From Pseudomonadota bacterium (GTDB lineage: Bacteria > Tectomicrobia > Entotheonellia > Entotheonellales > Entotheonellaceae), in NCBI GenBank assembly GCA_005777235.1, contig SXND01000230.1:1-41081 (forward strand): DNA of 41,081 bases, given 5' to 3'. The position numbers were made by a program, and so were the translations under genes. Below are positions 18,520 through 25,793 of this stretch, in pieces (the first letter of the stretch is position 1; every line of letters starts with the position of its first letter). Under the pieces are notes generated by a model. It ran no database searches and was not told where the DNA came from. It was given only the letters and a program-made list of their open reading frames with translations.

Positions 18520-18546
18520 CTCAGGACGCAAACACGTCGAGCAAGG
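18520..18546 (-). repeat. True E1-alpha 3' end (right flank of Uma2 cassette)
   Basis: This is the second copy of the 27-bp imperfect direct repeat described at 17350-17376. It contains the intact E1-alpha stop codon at 18521-18523. Confidence 0.6.
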
Positions 18547-19489
18547 CATCTTCCGGCTGCGGCAGTGGGCTGGCTGTGGCAAACGCCACTGCGTCGTCGA
18601 TGGCGGCTTGAATCTCCCGCTCGATCTGCGCTAGGGTCGCTGCCGTAGCCACCCCGTGCTCCTGCAATCTCTTGCCGAACACGGTGATGGGGTCGTGCTG
18701 CTGCGCCTCTTCCACCGCCGAGAGCGGGCGCGGGTCAGCCGGATTGCCGCGCTGTTCGGCGTGCATACGCCAGCGGTGCGTCATGCACTCCAGCAAGGTC
18801 GGGCCCTCGCCCGCGCGGGCCCGCTGCACCGCCTGGGTGGCGGCTTCGTAGACCGCCAGGACATCGGTGCCCTCGACGGTCACCCCCGGGATATTGTAGG
18901 ATGCCGCCCGCGCCGAGACTTCCGACACGGACAGGGCATAGGACGCCGGCACGGCCACGGCCCAATGGTTGTTTTCGCACACGAAAATGGCCGGGAGTTT
19001 CCAGATCGCTGCCAGGTTGAGGGAACCGTGAAAGGAGCCCTCGTTGGATGCGCCATCGCCAAAGAAGGCCACAGCGACGCCGTCGCTCTTGGCCAGTTTG
19101 GCAGCGAGAGCCGCACCGGTGGCAATGGGCATACCGGCGCCGACAATGCCGTTGGCCCCGAGCATGCCGATACTAAAATCGGCGATGTGCATGGAACCGC
19201 CCTTGCCATGGCAATAGCCGTTGCTGCGGCCAAACAGCTCGGCCATCATGCGCTTGAGGTCGGCGCCTTTGGCAATCGTGTGGCCGTGTCCACGGTGCGT
19301 GCTGGTAATCTTATCATCACGGCGCAGGGCGGCGCAGACGCCCACGGCGATAGCTTCCTGGCCGAGATAGGCGTGCACCACACCGGGGATGTTGCCGGCA
19401 TGAAATTCGGCCACGGCGCGGGCGTCAAAGGCGCGAATGGTGGCCATCTGGCGATACATCGTTAACAGGTGTGGCGGCGCAAGTGTCAT
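18521..19489 (-). CDS. 2-oxoacid dehydrogenase E1 component, alpha subunit
   Basis: 322 residues from ATG 19489, with AGGAGG 6 nt upstream. The TPP/Mg motif FFGDGASNEGSFHGSLNLAAIWKLPAIFVCENN (about 155-187) is canonical, and STHRGHGHTIAKG (about 63) carries the phosphate-contacting His. HRWRMHAEQRG, near 250, corresponds to the phosphorylation-loop region, and DP follows soon after. This is the PDH/acetoin dehydrogenase alpha family. It supplies the TPP site together with E1-beta at 16373-17332. It is the first gene of the block E1-alpha, Uma2, E1-beta, LLM, all on the minus strand. Confidence 0.92.
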   Translation of the reverse strand: MTLAPPHLLTMYRQMATIRAFDARAVAEFHAGNIPGVVHAYLGQEAIAVGVCAALRRDDKITSTHRGHGHTIAKGADLKRMMAELFGRSNGYCHGKGGSMHIADFSIGMLGANGIVGAGMPIATGAALAAKLAKSDGVAVAFFGDGASNEGSFHGSLNLAAIWKLPAIFVCENNHWAVAVPASYALSVSEVSARAASYNIPGVTVEGTDVLAVYEAATQAVQRARAGEGPTLLECMTHRWRMHAEQRGNPADPRPLSAVEEAQQHDPITVFGKRLQEHGVATAATLAQIEREIQAAIDDAVAFATASPLPQPEDALLDVFAS

Positions 19490-19635
19490 GGGAACCTCCT
19501 GTGCTGGCAGGCGCGCGCAGGGCACGTATCGTACGCTGTATGATGGGCAACCTCGAGTCCACCACCGAGACTCCCCAGGATACTACGCGAAACGGTGTGC
19601 CCCCACAAGAGATTGCCAAGATTCCTCCCCCGCCT

Positions 19636-19986
19636 TTGACCATACGGTTGCCCTATGGCACTTGTAGTCCAGAAGCCTTCCAGGGCGTGAGCGTCCAGGG
19701 GACTGCAGGCCGTCCATGGGATGTGGTCAGCGGTGATCCTGCGAAGGGGCAAATCCCAGGCCAGATCATCGCCACGGTCTGGCGCCGCATACAGCCAGGC
19801 TCGATGGTGGTGTTGCATGCCAATGGTCGCGGGGTACGGCACTGCCGCTCCTTACCCCGCTTGATCCCTGGGCTACGCACACGTGGCTCTCTCTGTGTCA
19901 CGGGAAGCGAACTGCTGCAACAGGCAGAAGAGGGGGTGGCCTACGGCGCGCTATACGATGCGCTCTGGGGACAGCCAACGGTATGA
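19636..19986 (+). pseudogene. Polysaccharide deacetylase, C-terminal fragment
   Basis: The plus strand reads IRLPYGTCSPEA (cf. RPPYG of NodB domains), PWDVVSGDP, QPGSMVVLHANGRG and LRTRGSLCVTGSELL, in the order of the C-terminal half of a NodB polysaccharide deacetylase. The catalytic HxxxH and DD residues belong to the missing N-terminal half. The frame is open further upstream (from 19471), but that part is antisense to the E1-alpha start and lacks family motifs. It is a 5'-truncated relic in a graveyard of broken genes. Confidence 0.65.
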
Positions 19987-20573
19987 TACGCTGGTGCGTG
20001 GGGAGCGTGATGGAGAATGGGCGCATAAAGCAGGACGCAAGTCGATGGTGGGAGACGCTGACAAATCGTATGCCACCGGCATGCTTCCCCAAGGTCGCAG
20101 CATGGTGTGACGCCTTCTCCACAGGGTACTTGTCGTAGCGCTGCGTCTTGGGAACGTCTTTGGGGCCTTCAATCACCACTTGACTGTTGTGTTGTACATT
20201 TGGCAACCTCAACGTGTACGATACGCTCGTCACACGCATGGTTCCGGTGACAATGTCTGGACGATCAGCACGTATGCAAAAATCTGTCAGCCACCAGCCT
20301 CGTGAATCATGCCGACGCCATGTATACCCAGACATATCACGAGGAGGATTTTGTTGGCTGCTTCTGTTGACCAAATTTTCATCAGTGCGCCCAACGTGTC
20401 TGTCTATAGTGTGCCCGAGCCTTGATGTTTTGACTCCTCATGGATACTGAGCCGGCCCTCTCAAGCGGCCGTTGCCAAGCGTGCGAGGGCTTGTGTGGGG
20501 CGTCGCTCGCACGCGCGGCTCGGAGCGGTCAGGCCGGATGCCCACGCGGTGCCTGGCGATCGCGCCAAGAACA
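19987..20573. other. Region without a recognisable gene
   Basis: No frame here shows a known family. A minus-strand open frame covers 19898-20374 but lacks coding character. A GAGGAGG followed by TTG at 20354 opens only 24 codons, ending TGA at 20423-20425 (ASVDQIFISAPNVSVYSVPEP); it may be a gene start that was cut off. Confidence 0.4.
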
Positions 20574-21550
20574 CTAGTGCCCTGTCAATTTTACCTTTGT
20601 GGGGAGAGGCGTTGCCGGGTGATTCTGGCGTCCTGAGGAGAACAGTGCCAGTCCACACCTTGTTGGGACGCATGGCGCCTCTATGCCCACTGTGTGGTTT
20701 CCTGGAGGAGCGTCTCGAGAGCGGGGATCCGCCGATCCAGGCATCGCAGGGTCAGGGCACTGCGCGCGCGGCGCGAGTGAGCCCACGGCCATGCTACGGG
20801 GTGTCGGGGATCTCCAGACGCGAGGCCAGCCCGCGGGCCTGCTCTGGAGGGCATGCCTGAGAGAGGGAGCCTCTCCCGTGCGTACTGAGGTTATCACAGA
20901 CCAGACGTATATAGTCCACCTCTAGAGACTGGAGGTCCAGGCGTTGTCGCACCTCAGTGGCCCAGTCCACGGCCGTCGTGTGCTCTCGGACACTGCCCAG
21001 ACGCACCCCCTGCAGCGGCTCGGTGCCCATGAAGAGGTGGGCGGTGCCGTGCCGCGCGTCCTCCGCGTCGTAGCGCTCGGGGGGCCCCTCGACCGCAGGC
21101 AGAGGCTGTCTGACCTCCTGCATCACCTGCACGGGTTGTGCCGCCATGCCCACCAGCGGGCCCTGCGGATCAGCGGGCGGAGGAGAGACCTCCAAGCGAT
21201 CCTCCCGAGGCGCCCCACACGCCCCACGCGGCTCGGGAGGCATGCCCCATCGGGCGCCGAGGCGGTGTCCACGCCTTGGTGTGCACGCCTGGCGGACGGT
21301 CTCGGGGCTGCGCGTCTCCCCCCTCTCCACGGCGACGGCCTGGTCGGCCACGAGTCGGAGCGTCCAGCGGGCAGGGCCTGCGGGGGGCGGCCTGCACCTG
21401 CGGGCGCTCAGTCGGGCCTCGCGCGCGCCATCCCACACGGGACGCCGGGAGGGAGGGGCCTGTGGCTTCCGGTTGCGTGCGGCCTCACGTCCCGGTTCGA
21501 CCACACGGTGGCGGACGCCAAGGACGGTCTGGACACGGACGGCACAGCGC
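20574..21550 (-). mobile_element. Degenerate IS630-type insertion sequence
   Basis: The minus strand carries IS630 transposase sections in changing frames: ARWTLRLVADQAVAVE, PLPAVEGPPERYDAEDARHGTAHLFMGTEPLQG, YIRLVCDNLSTHG (the DDE 'DNLxTH' motif) and LEIPDTP. After a frameshift come CLDRRIPALETLLQETTQW, a stop, QGVDWHCSPQDARITRQRLSP and a final TAA at 20591-20593. A likely terminus, TAGTGCCCTGTCAATTTTA, begins at about 20575. The matching opposite terminus and the transposase N-terminus are missing, and the other end joins a SUMF1 fragment at about 21550. It is clearly inactive. Confidence 0.7.
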
Positions 21551-21919
21551 GCCGCCCTCGCGGGCATTGAGCTGCTGCAGAAAGATCTGGATGTCGTCCC
21601 AGGAGACCTGTTCCACGGGCTGGCTCAGAGCTCCAGCGAACCGGCTGGGATTACGGGCCAGGGCAAACACCACATCCCCCTTGTCCAGCTGTGGGTGGCG
21701 CCGCTTGCCGTCCTGCGGACGCTACGCCCCCCGCGAGTAGTGCACTACCTGCTTCCGCAAAAACTCCCCCAGCTCCGTGCCAGTCACATAGCCATCGCGA
21801 TCCGTGTCAGCCTCGCCGCGCAGGCTGACCACCAGTTGTTGGCGGAACATGCTCACGTCCGGCACGAGCTCCTCGGCACTGCCCGAGATGATGAACTGCC
21901 GTACCGGTTCGCTGGTTTT
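21551..21919 (-). pseudogene. Caspase-like / EF-hand / SUMF1 fusion relic
   Basis: One minus-strand frame of 123 codons reads KTSEPVRQFIISGSAEELVPDVS (end of a caspase-like, peptidase C14 domain as found in bacterial metacaspase fusions). It goes on to DTDRDGYVTGTELGEFL (a full EF-hand calcium loop), then an in-frame TAG at 21722-21724 where a Gln codon is expected, then LDKGDVVFALARNPSRFAG and PVEQVSWDDIQIFLQQLNAREGG (start of a formylglycine-generating-enzyme/SUMF1 domain). The His/Cys catalytic part upstream and most of SUMF1 are gone. The 3' side abuts the IS630 relic. Bacterial caspase-SUMF1 proteins are thought to take part in signalling or programmed death. Confidence 0.7.
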
Positions 21920-22086
21920 CTATGGGATATTCTCTGGCCCGGAGAGGCCTCCCGCCCGGGACACCCCGGCGAGACGGGGCGGCCTGCCGCCTCCGGCAGC
22001 CTCCTGGCGCACAGCACTCGGGGCTGGGGAGGCTACGCGTACGGTAAGCCTCCCAGAGACGACGGGCGTGGGTGTCGCGGTCCTGC

Positions 22087-23733
22087 CTAGCGCCACGTAA
22101 ACTTCGAGTAGTCCCCTTCGTCTGCGGTGATGAATTCCAGCACCGTCGCCTTGCCCCCCTCCACCGCCGCGATGCCGCGCTTCAGAGCCGGCACAATCTC
22201 CTGCGGCGCCGTGATCTTTTCACTATACGCCCCCATGGCCTTGGCCACCTCAGAGAACTGGCCGGAGAGGCGCTTGACATCATACTTTTCCAGGGCCACC
22301 GGAAAGCGGCTGTTGTCGTAAATTGCCATGAGGCCATTGTTGAGCACAATGGTCAGGATAGGGATGTTGCAGCGCACCGCGGTCTCAATATCCAGGCCCA
22401 CTGTGCTAAACGCCATGTCCCCCATGACATTGATCACCAGCTTGTCCGGCATGGCGTATTTTGCCCCCATGGCCAGGCCCAGGCTGTAGCCCAACTGCGT
22501 GGACTTACCCCAGCCGAGAAAACTGCGCGGCTGGCGGGCTTCCCAGAACGGCACCATGTACTCACGCGCGCTGCCCGACTCATGCGTCACGATGGTGCGC
22601 TCCAGATCCACGGCATGCATCAGTTCCCACACCACGCGGTAGGGATTAATCGGCGTGCCGGTGGCGGTGAGCTTAGGCATCCACTGCGCCAGCCATTCGG
22701 CCTTGGTGGCGCGGATCTCTTCATGCAGAACCGTATTGACCACCCGTGGCCCGCCGGCTTGGGCGTGCAGGGCCGTTAACAGTTGCCGCAGCGCCAGTTT
22801 GGCATCCCCGAGTACCGGAACCTCGCAGCACAGGTCTTTGTTGATGGCATCGTCGTCATTGGTCAGGTGGATCACACGCTTACCGGGCGGGATCGGCACC
22901 GCAAAATTGGTCTGGGTGAAACTACAGCCGATACCGCACACTAGATCGGCGCGCGTCAAGAAGCGGTGCACGCCCAGCGTGGTGCTGGTGCCGCCAGAAC
23001 CGACGGCCAGCGGGTGGTGTTCGGGAAAGGCGCTCTTGCCCGGCAGGGTGGTCATCACTGGGGCCTGTAAAAACTCTGCCAGTTGCACCAGTTCGGCGGT
23101 AGCTTCGGCGTAGAGCACACCCTGACCAGCGTGCAGGATCGGCCGCTCGGCCGCCAGCAGGGCGCGCGCCGCTTGCTCGATGGCCTCGGGATCAGCGGCC
23201 TGGCGCAGACGCGGTGGGGACGTGTAGTTGAGCGTAGCGGCACGCAGTTCACTCACGGCGACATCTTGCGGAATTTCCAACAGCACTGGCCCAGGGCGGC
23301 CACTGCGCAGCTTGGCAAAGGCGCGGCGCATGAGTTCGGGCACGCGGTCGACCAGGTTGATTTCCTCACACCATTTGGTGATCGTTTCATAACTGCGGGT
23401 CGGGTAAAAATTGGGGTGCACGCCGCGCCGCTGTCGCGACATCCCTGCCGGCAAGAGCAAAATTGGTACAGATTCAGAGTAGGCCTGCGCCACACCGCCA
23501 AAACCGTTTTCGGCCCCAGGGCCGTTCTGCATCATGAAGACGCCAATTTTGTGGCCATTGTTGACCCGCGAATAGCCGTCTACCATGTGGATGCCAGTGC
23601 TTTCCTGGCGGAAGATGATGGGCCGAATGCCGGCAATGGCGGCGGCTTCTAACAGGGGTTGGTACGGCACGCAGCCGATAAAATCGACCCCCTCCTGACG
23701 CAAAATCTGGGCAATGGCGGTGACTCCGTCCAT
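22087..23733 (-). CDS. Acetolactate-synthase-like TPP enzyme (canonical motifs)
   Basis: 548 residues of the AHAS/POX/BFD family. The PYR domain has FRQESTGIHMVDGYSR, with the catalytic Glu at about residue 43. The PP-domain motif VMGDMAFSTVGLDIETAVRCNIPILTIVLNN (about 430-460) is a full GD...NN. SELMRRAF and SGRPGPVLLEIPQD mark the end of the first domain. The reaction is probably decarboxylation or carboligation of a 2-oxo acid; the substrate is unknown. No regulatory subunit lies nearby, so true acetolactate synthase is less likely. AGGAGC lies upstream of ATG 23733. The first 80 bp around the start are duplicated at 24707-24786 beyond the divergent DUF4058 gene. Confidence 0.88.
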   Translation of the reverse strand: MDGVTAIAQILRQEGVDFIGCVPYQPLLEAAAIAGIRPIIFRQESTGIHMVDGYSRVNNGHKIGVFMMQNGPGAENGFGGVAQAYSESVPILLLPAGMSRQRRGVHPNFYPTRSYETITKWCEEINLVDRVPELMRRAFAKLRSGRPGPVLLEIPQDVAVSELRAATLNYTSPPRLRQAADPEAIEQAARALLAAERPILHAGQGVLYAEATAELVQLAEFLQAPVMTTLPGKSAFPEHHPLAVGSGGTSTTLGVHRFLTRADLVCGIGCSFTQTNFAVPIPPGKRVIHLTNDDDAINKDLCCEVPVLGDAKLALRQLLTALHAQAGGPRVVNTVLHEEIRATKAEWLAQWMPKLTATGTPINPYRVVWELMHAVDLERTIVTHESGSAREYMVPFWEARQPRSFLGWGKSTQLGYSLGLAMGAKYAMPDKLVINVMGDMAFSTVGLDIETAVRCNIPILTIVLNNGLMAIYDNSRFPVALEKYDVKRLSGQFSEVAKAMGAYSEKITAPQEIVPALKRGIAAVEGGKATVLEFITADEGDYSKFTWR

Positions 23734-23743
23734 GACAAGGCTC
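23664..23743 (-). repeat. 80-bp direct repeat, copy in the intact TPP gene
   Basis: It covers codons 1-24 of the TPP gene and 10 bp before the ATG. It matches 24707-24786 at 77 of 80 positions with no gaps, in the same orientation. The DUF4058 gene lies between the copies. Confidence 0.9.
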
Positions 23744-23841
23744 CTGCTCGCAGTGTAATTGTGCTATGGATACCGGACAGTGCCGGGCAGGATACATCGG
23801 TCCGGGGCCTGGTGCAAGGCCCAGACGCGCGCAGGCCCTGA

Positions 23842-23871
23842 TTGGCAGCCCGCCATCAAGACCGCTATACT
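23842..23871 (+). promoter_or_regulatory. Sigma-70-like promoter of the DUF4058 gene
   Basis: TTGGCA at 23842-23847 and TATACT at 23866-23871 are separated by 18 bp. The start codon at 23910 follows 38 nt after the -10 box. The promoter lies inside the cassette bounded by the 80-bp direct repeats. Confidence 0.55.
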
Positions 23872-23909
23872 CTTTTTCTCTATGTACATCTGGTGCCGAG
23901 GAGGAACCT

Positions 23910-24692
23910 ATGCGTGCATCGCCGTTTCCTGGCATGGACCCGTATCTTGAAGCCCCGGGCCTCTGGCCCTATGTTCACATTAGACTTATGACCATTTTCA
24001 GTGAGCAATTGACCCCACTGCTCGCCCCGCATTACCTGGCAGAGCTGGACACCCAAATCGTGATTGACCGGGGCGATGACACACCACAGCTCATCATCCC
24101 GGATGTGAGCGTCACCAGGACATCTCCTCCTGTCGAAGCAGCCACGGCGACAGCGACCATGGCCCCGCCGCCACTGCAGCTGCGGGTACCGCTTGAGGTG
24201 CCCACCCGTCTGGTGTCCATGCTGATTCGCCACCGGGAACAGGCGCGGCTTGTGGCGGTCCTTGAGCTCCTTTCGCCGATCAACAAACGGCGTGGTGAGG
24301 GGCGGGACGCCTACCTGGAGAAACGCCGACATGTGCTCCACGCGCCAGTGCATCTCATTGAAATCGACTTCCTGCGTCGTTATCGCCGCATGCCTTTTGA
24401 TGACCCCGTGCCGGCGGCGCATTACCTGGTCGCCATCTGCAAAGCAGGTGAACGACCGCTTTGCCACGTCTGGCCTCTCAGTGTGCGTCAACCTCTTCCT
24501 GTCATCCCCATTCCCTTGTTGCCCCCGGACCCGCCAGTGCCCCTGGATCTCGGCCAGGCCCTCCGTACCGCCTATGCGCGCGCTCGGTATGATCTGCGGG
24601 TCGAGTACCGTCAGCCACCGCACCTGCCTTTAGCGCCGGATGAGGCGGCCTGGGCCGCACAACTCATCGCTGCGACCAGCACCGCCGTGTGA
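23910..24692 (+). CDS. DUF4058 family protein
   Basis: 260 residues from ATG 23910 behind GAGGAGG. The start PFPGMDPYLEAPGLWPYVHIRL is the hallmark of DUF4058. LIIPDVSVT (about 63), LVAVLELLSPINKRRGEGRDAYLEKRRHVL (about 110-140) and HLIEIDFLRR follow. The function is unknown. The PD...E.LSP.NK...KR layout parallels the Uma2 nuclease-like motif set (PD, EV.SPSN, KR), so a PD-(D/E)xK-like fold is a fair guess (inference). It is divergent from the neighbouring TPP gene and unrelated to it. It is flanked by 80-bp direct repeats of that gene's 5' end and brings its own promoter. Confidence 0.88.
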   Translation: MRASPFPGMDPYLEAPGLWPYVHIRLMTIFSEQLTPLLAPHYLAELDTQIVIDRGDDTPQLIIPDVSVTRTSPPVEAATATATMAPPPLQLRVPLEVPTRLVSMLIRHREQARLVAVLELLSPINKRRGEGRDAYLEKRRHVLHAPVHLIEIDFLRRYRRMPFDDPVPAAHYLVAICKAGERPLCHVWPLSVRQPLPVIPIPLLPPDPPVPLDLGQALRTAYARARYDLRVEYRQPPHLPLAPDEAAWAAQLIAATSTAV

Positions 24693-24701
24693 TGTGCCTC
24701 C

Positions 24702-24776
24702 TTAGCACGGCACGCAGCCGATAAAATCGACCCCCTCCTGACGCAGAATCTGGGCAATGGCGGTCACTCCGTCCAT
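24702..24776 (-). pseudogene. 24-codon relic of the TPP gene start
   Basis: From ATG 24776 the minus strand reads MDGVTAIAQILRQEGVDFIG then CVPC and TAA. It is identical in protein to the intact TPP gene through residue 23 and then stops. It belongs to the duplicated 80-bp segment. Confidence 0.85.
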
Positions 24777-24786
24777 GATAAGGCTC
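24707..24786 (-). repeat. 80-bp direct repeat, relic copy
   Basis: This is the second copy of the repeat at 23664-23743. Only three mismatches indicate a recent duplication compared with the other cases in this window. Confidence 0.9.
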
Positions 24787-24876
24787 TTTTTCATAACGTG
24801 ATAGAGATGCCCAAGGCTGCCTGGCAGGCTACGTCGAGCTTGGCGCGGATGCAAGATATACGCGGGGCCGCACGGG

Positions 24877-24897
24877 CACGCCGAGTCAGTCGGCGTG
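24877..24897. terminator. Hairpin in the gap before the CHAT locus
   Basis: CACGCCGA (24877-24884) pairs perfectly with TCGGCGTG (24890-24897) over a 5-nt loop, with no T-run. The rest of the 24787-25051 gap shows no recognisable gene. Confidence 0.35.
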
Positions 24898-25051
24898 GCT
24901 GTACACTCCCGGCTTGATGGTCGCGTGTTGTTTCATTATGCTAGATGTGAAGTCTCTGTCCAGATTCGACCAGTAGGCGTCATGTGCCATGGTACAGAGG
25001 TCACGTGACAGCATATGGGGGTCGGTCCCTGCTCAGGAGAAAGGTTACACG

Positions 25052-25483
25052 ATGGTACAGTCAACGCTCACGGACATCGAAGTTGAGGCGCTGTGTGTAC
25101 AGATCGACCAACAACTCCAGGCCCTGTACCTGCACGAGGCGGATGGTCGTCTAGCCAGGAGCGCAGGTGAGCCACCGCCGGGGGGACTTCCCTACCTCCA
25201 GCAACGGGCCATCGCAGCTGCCACCGGCGTCCCGGCAGGGCAATTCTGGACACGTTTTCGACAGGCGGCATGCCGAGATCTCTGTCAGCCGGAAGGGCTG
25301 CTTTTCCAGCAGTGGCACAAGTGGGGCGACTTGAAAAACCAGGACGTGGTTCGCACCTTCGCCGGCCTGCTGACCGGCCTGGGCATCGGCGGACAGGTGC
25401 TGCCGGGGCTCATCGTGGCCACCGCGGTGATCGTGCTGCACCTCGGCATCCGTGCCGTGTGTGAGAAGGAAAAAGCCCCATGA
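25052..25483 (+). CDS. Small protein with a C-terminal membrane segment, CHAT-locus partner
   Basis: 143 residues from ATG 25052, with AGGAGAAAGG upstream. I do not recognise the family. The first ~100 residues look soluble and helical (VEALCVQIDQQLQALYL; YLQQRAIAAATGVPAGQFWTRFRQAACRDLC). A hydrophobic stretch near 110-135 (LLTGLGIGGQVLPGLIVATAVIVLHLGI) is a probable membrane helix. Two small ORFs read toward the CHAT gene on the same strand. Its stop lies in AAAAGCCCCATGAGCCTGGA, a 20-bp sequence repeated exactly at the CHAT start. This suggests it originally overlapped the CHAT start codon directly. As a membrane protein encoded with a CHAT protease-like protein it could be its substrate or effector (inference). 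Confidence 0.65.
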   Translation: MVQSTLTDIEVEALCVQIDQQLQALYLHEADGRLARSAGEPPPGGLPYLQQRAIAAATGVPAGQFWTRFRQAACRDLCQPEGLLFQQWHKWGDLKNQDVVRTFAGLLTGLGIGGQVLPGLIVATAVIVLHLGIRAVCEKEKAP

Positions 25484-25490
25484 GCCTGGA
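25471..25490 (+). repeat. 20-bp exact direct repeat, first copy
   Basis: AAAAGCCCCATGAGCCTGGA spans the end of the membrane-protein gene. An identical copy at 25774-25793 spans the end of the 90-residue ORF and the CHAT start. The period is 303 bp. Confidence 0.85.
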
Positions 25491-25513
25491 TAGGGGTCGC
25501 AAAGGAGCGATAC

Positions 25514-25786
25514 ATGGCACATGCCAGCTTGGAGCACATCCTCGCAGATGTGCAGGCCCTATCTCCTGCTGAACAACAGCAACTCCTGGCGCAATTGGCC
25601 GAGTGGTTGGCCCAGCCCGCCACGCCGATGACGGAAGCGGCGTTTGAGCAACAGCTCGTGGCGCAGGGCATTCTCAGCGCTGTCCCACCGCCCATAACGG
25701 ATCTGCTGCCATATCGTCAACGGCGGCGCATGCAGGTACACGGAGCACCATTGTCGGAGACGATCATTGAGGGAAAAGCCCCATGA
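25514..25786 (+). CDS. Small 90-residue hypothetical protein
   Basis: 90 residues from ATG 25514, with AAAGGAG upstream. The N-terminal half is a Gln/Leu/Ala-rich helix pair (LEHILADVQALSPAEQQQLLAQLAEWLA), a pattern common in small antitoxin-like or adaptor proteins. The C-terminal part is basic (YRQRRRMQ). The family is not recognised. The stop overlaps the CHAT start (ATGA). The gene lies between exact 20-bp repeats, so it looks like a cassette inserted between the membrane-protein gene and the CHAT gene. Confidence 0.6.
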   Translation: MAHASLEHILADVQALSPAEQQQLLAQLAEWLAQPATPMTEAAFEQQLVAQGILSAVPPPITDLLPYRQRRRMQVHGAPLSETIIEGKAP

Positions 25787-25793
25787 GCCTGGA
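25774..25793 (+). repeat. 20-bp exact direct repeat, second copy
   Basis: This copy contains the CHAT start codon at 25783 and the stop of the 90-residue ORF. It matches 25471-25490 exactly. Confidence 0.85.

Noticed and set aside
19898..20374. 158-codon minus-strand frame
   Set aside because: No recognisable motif, no clear ribosome-binding site, and it overlaps the polysaccharide deacetylase relic.
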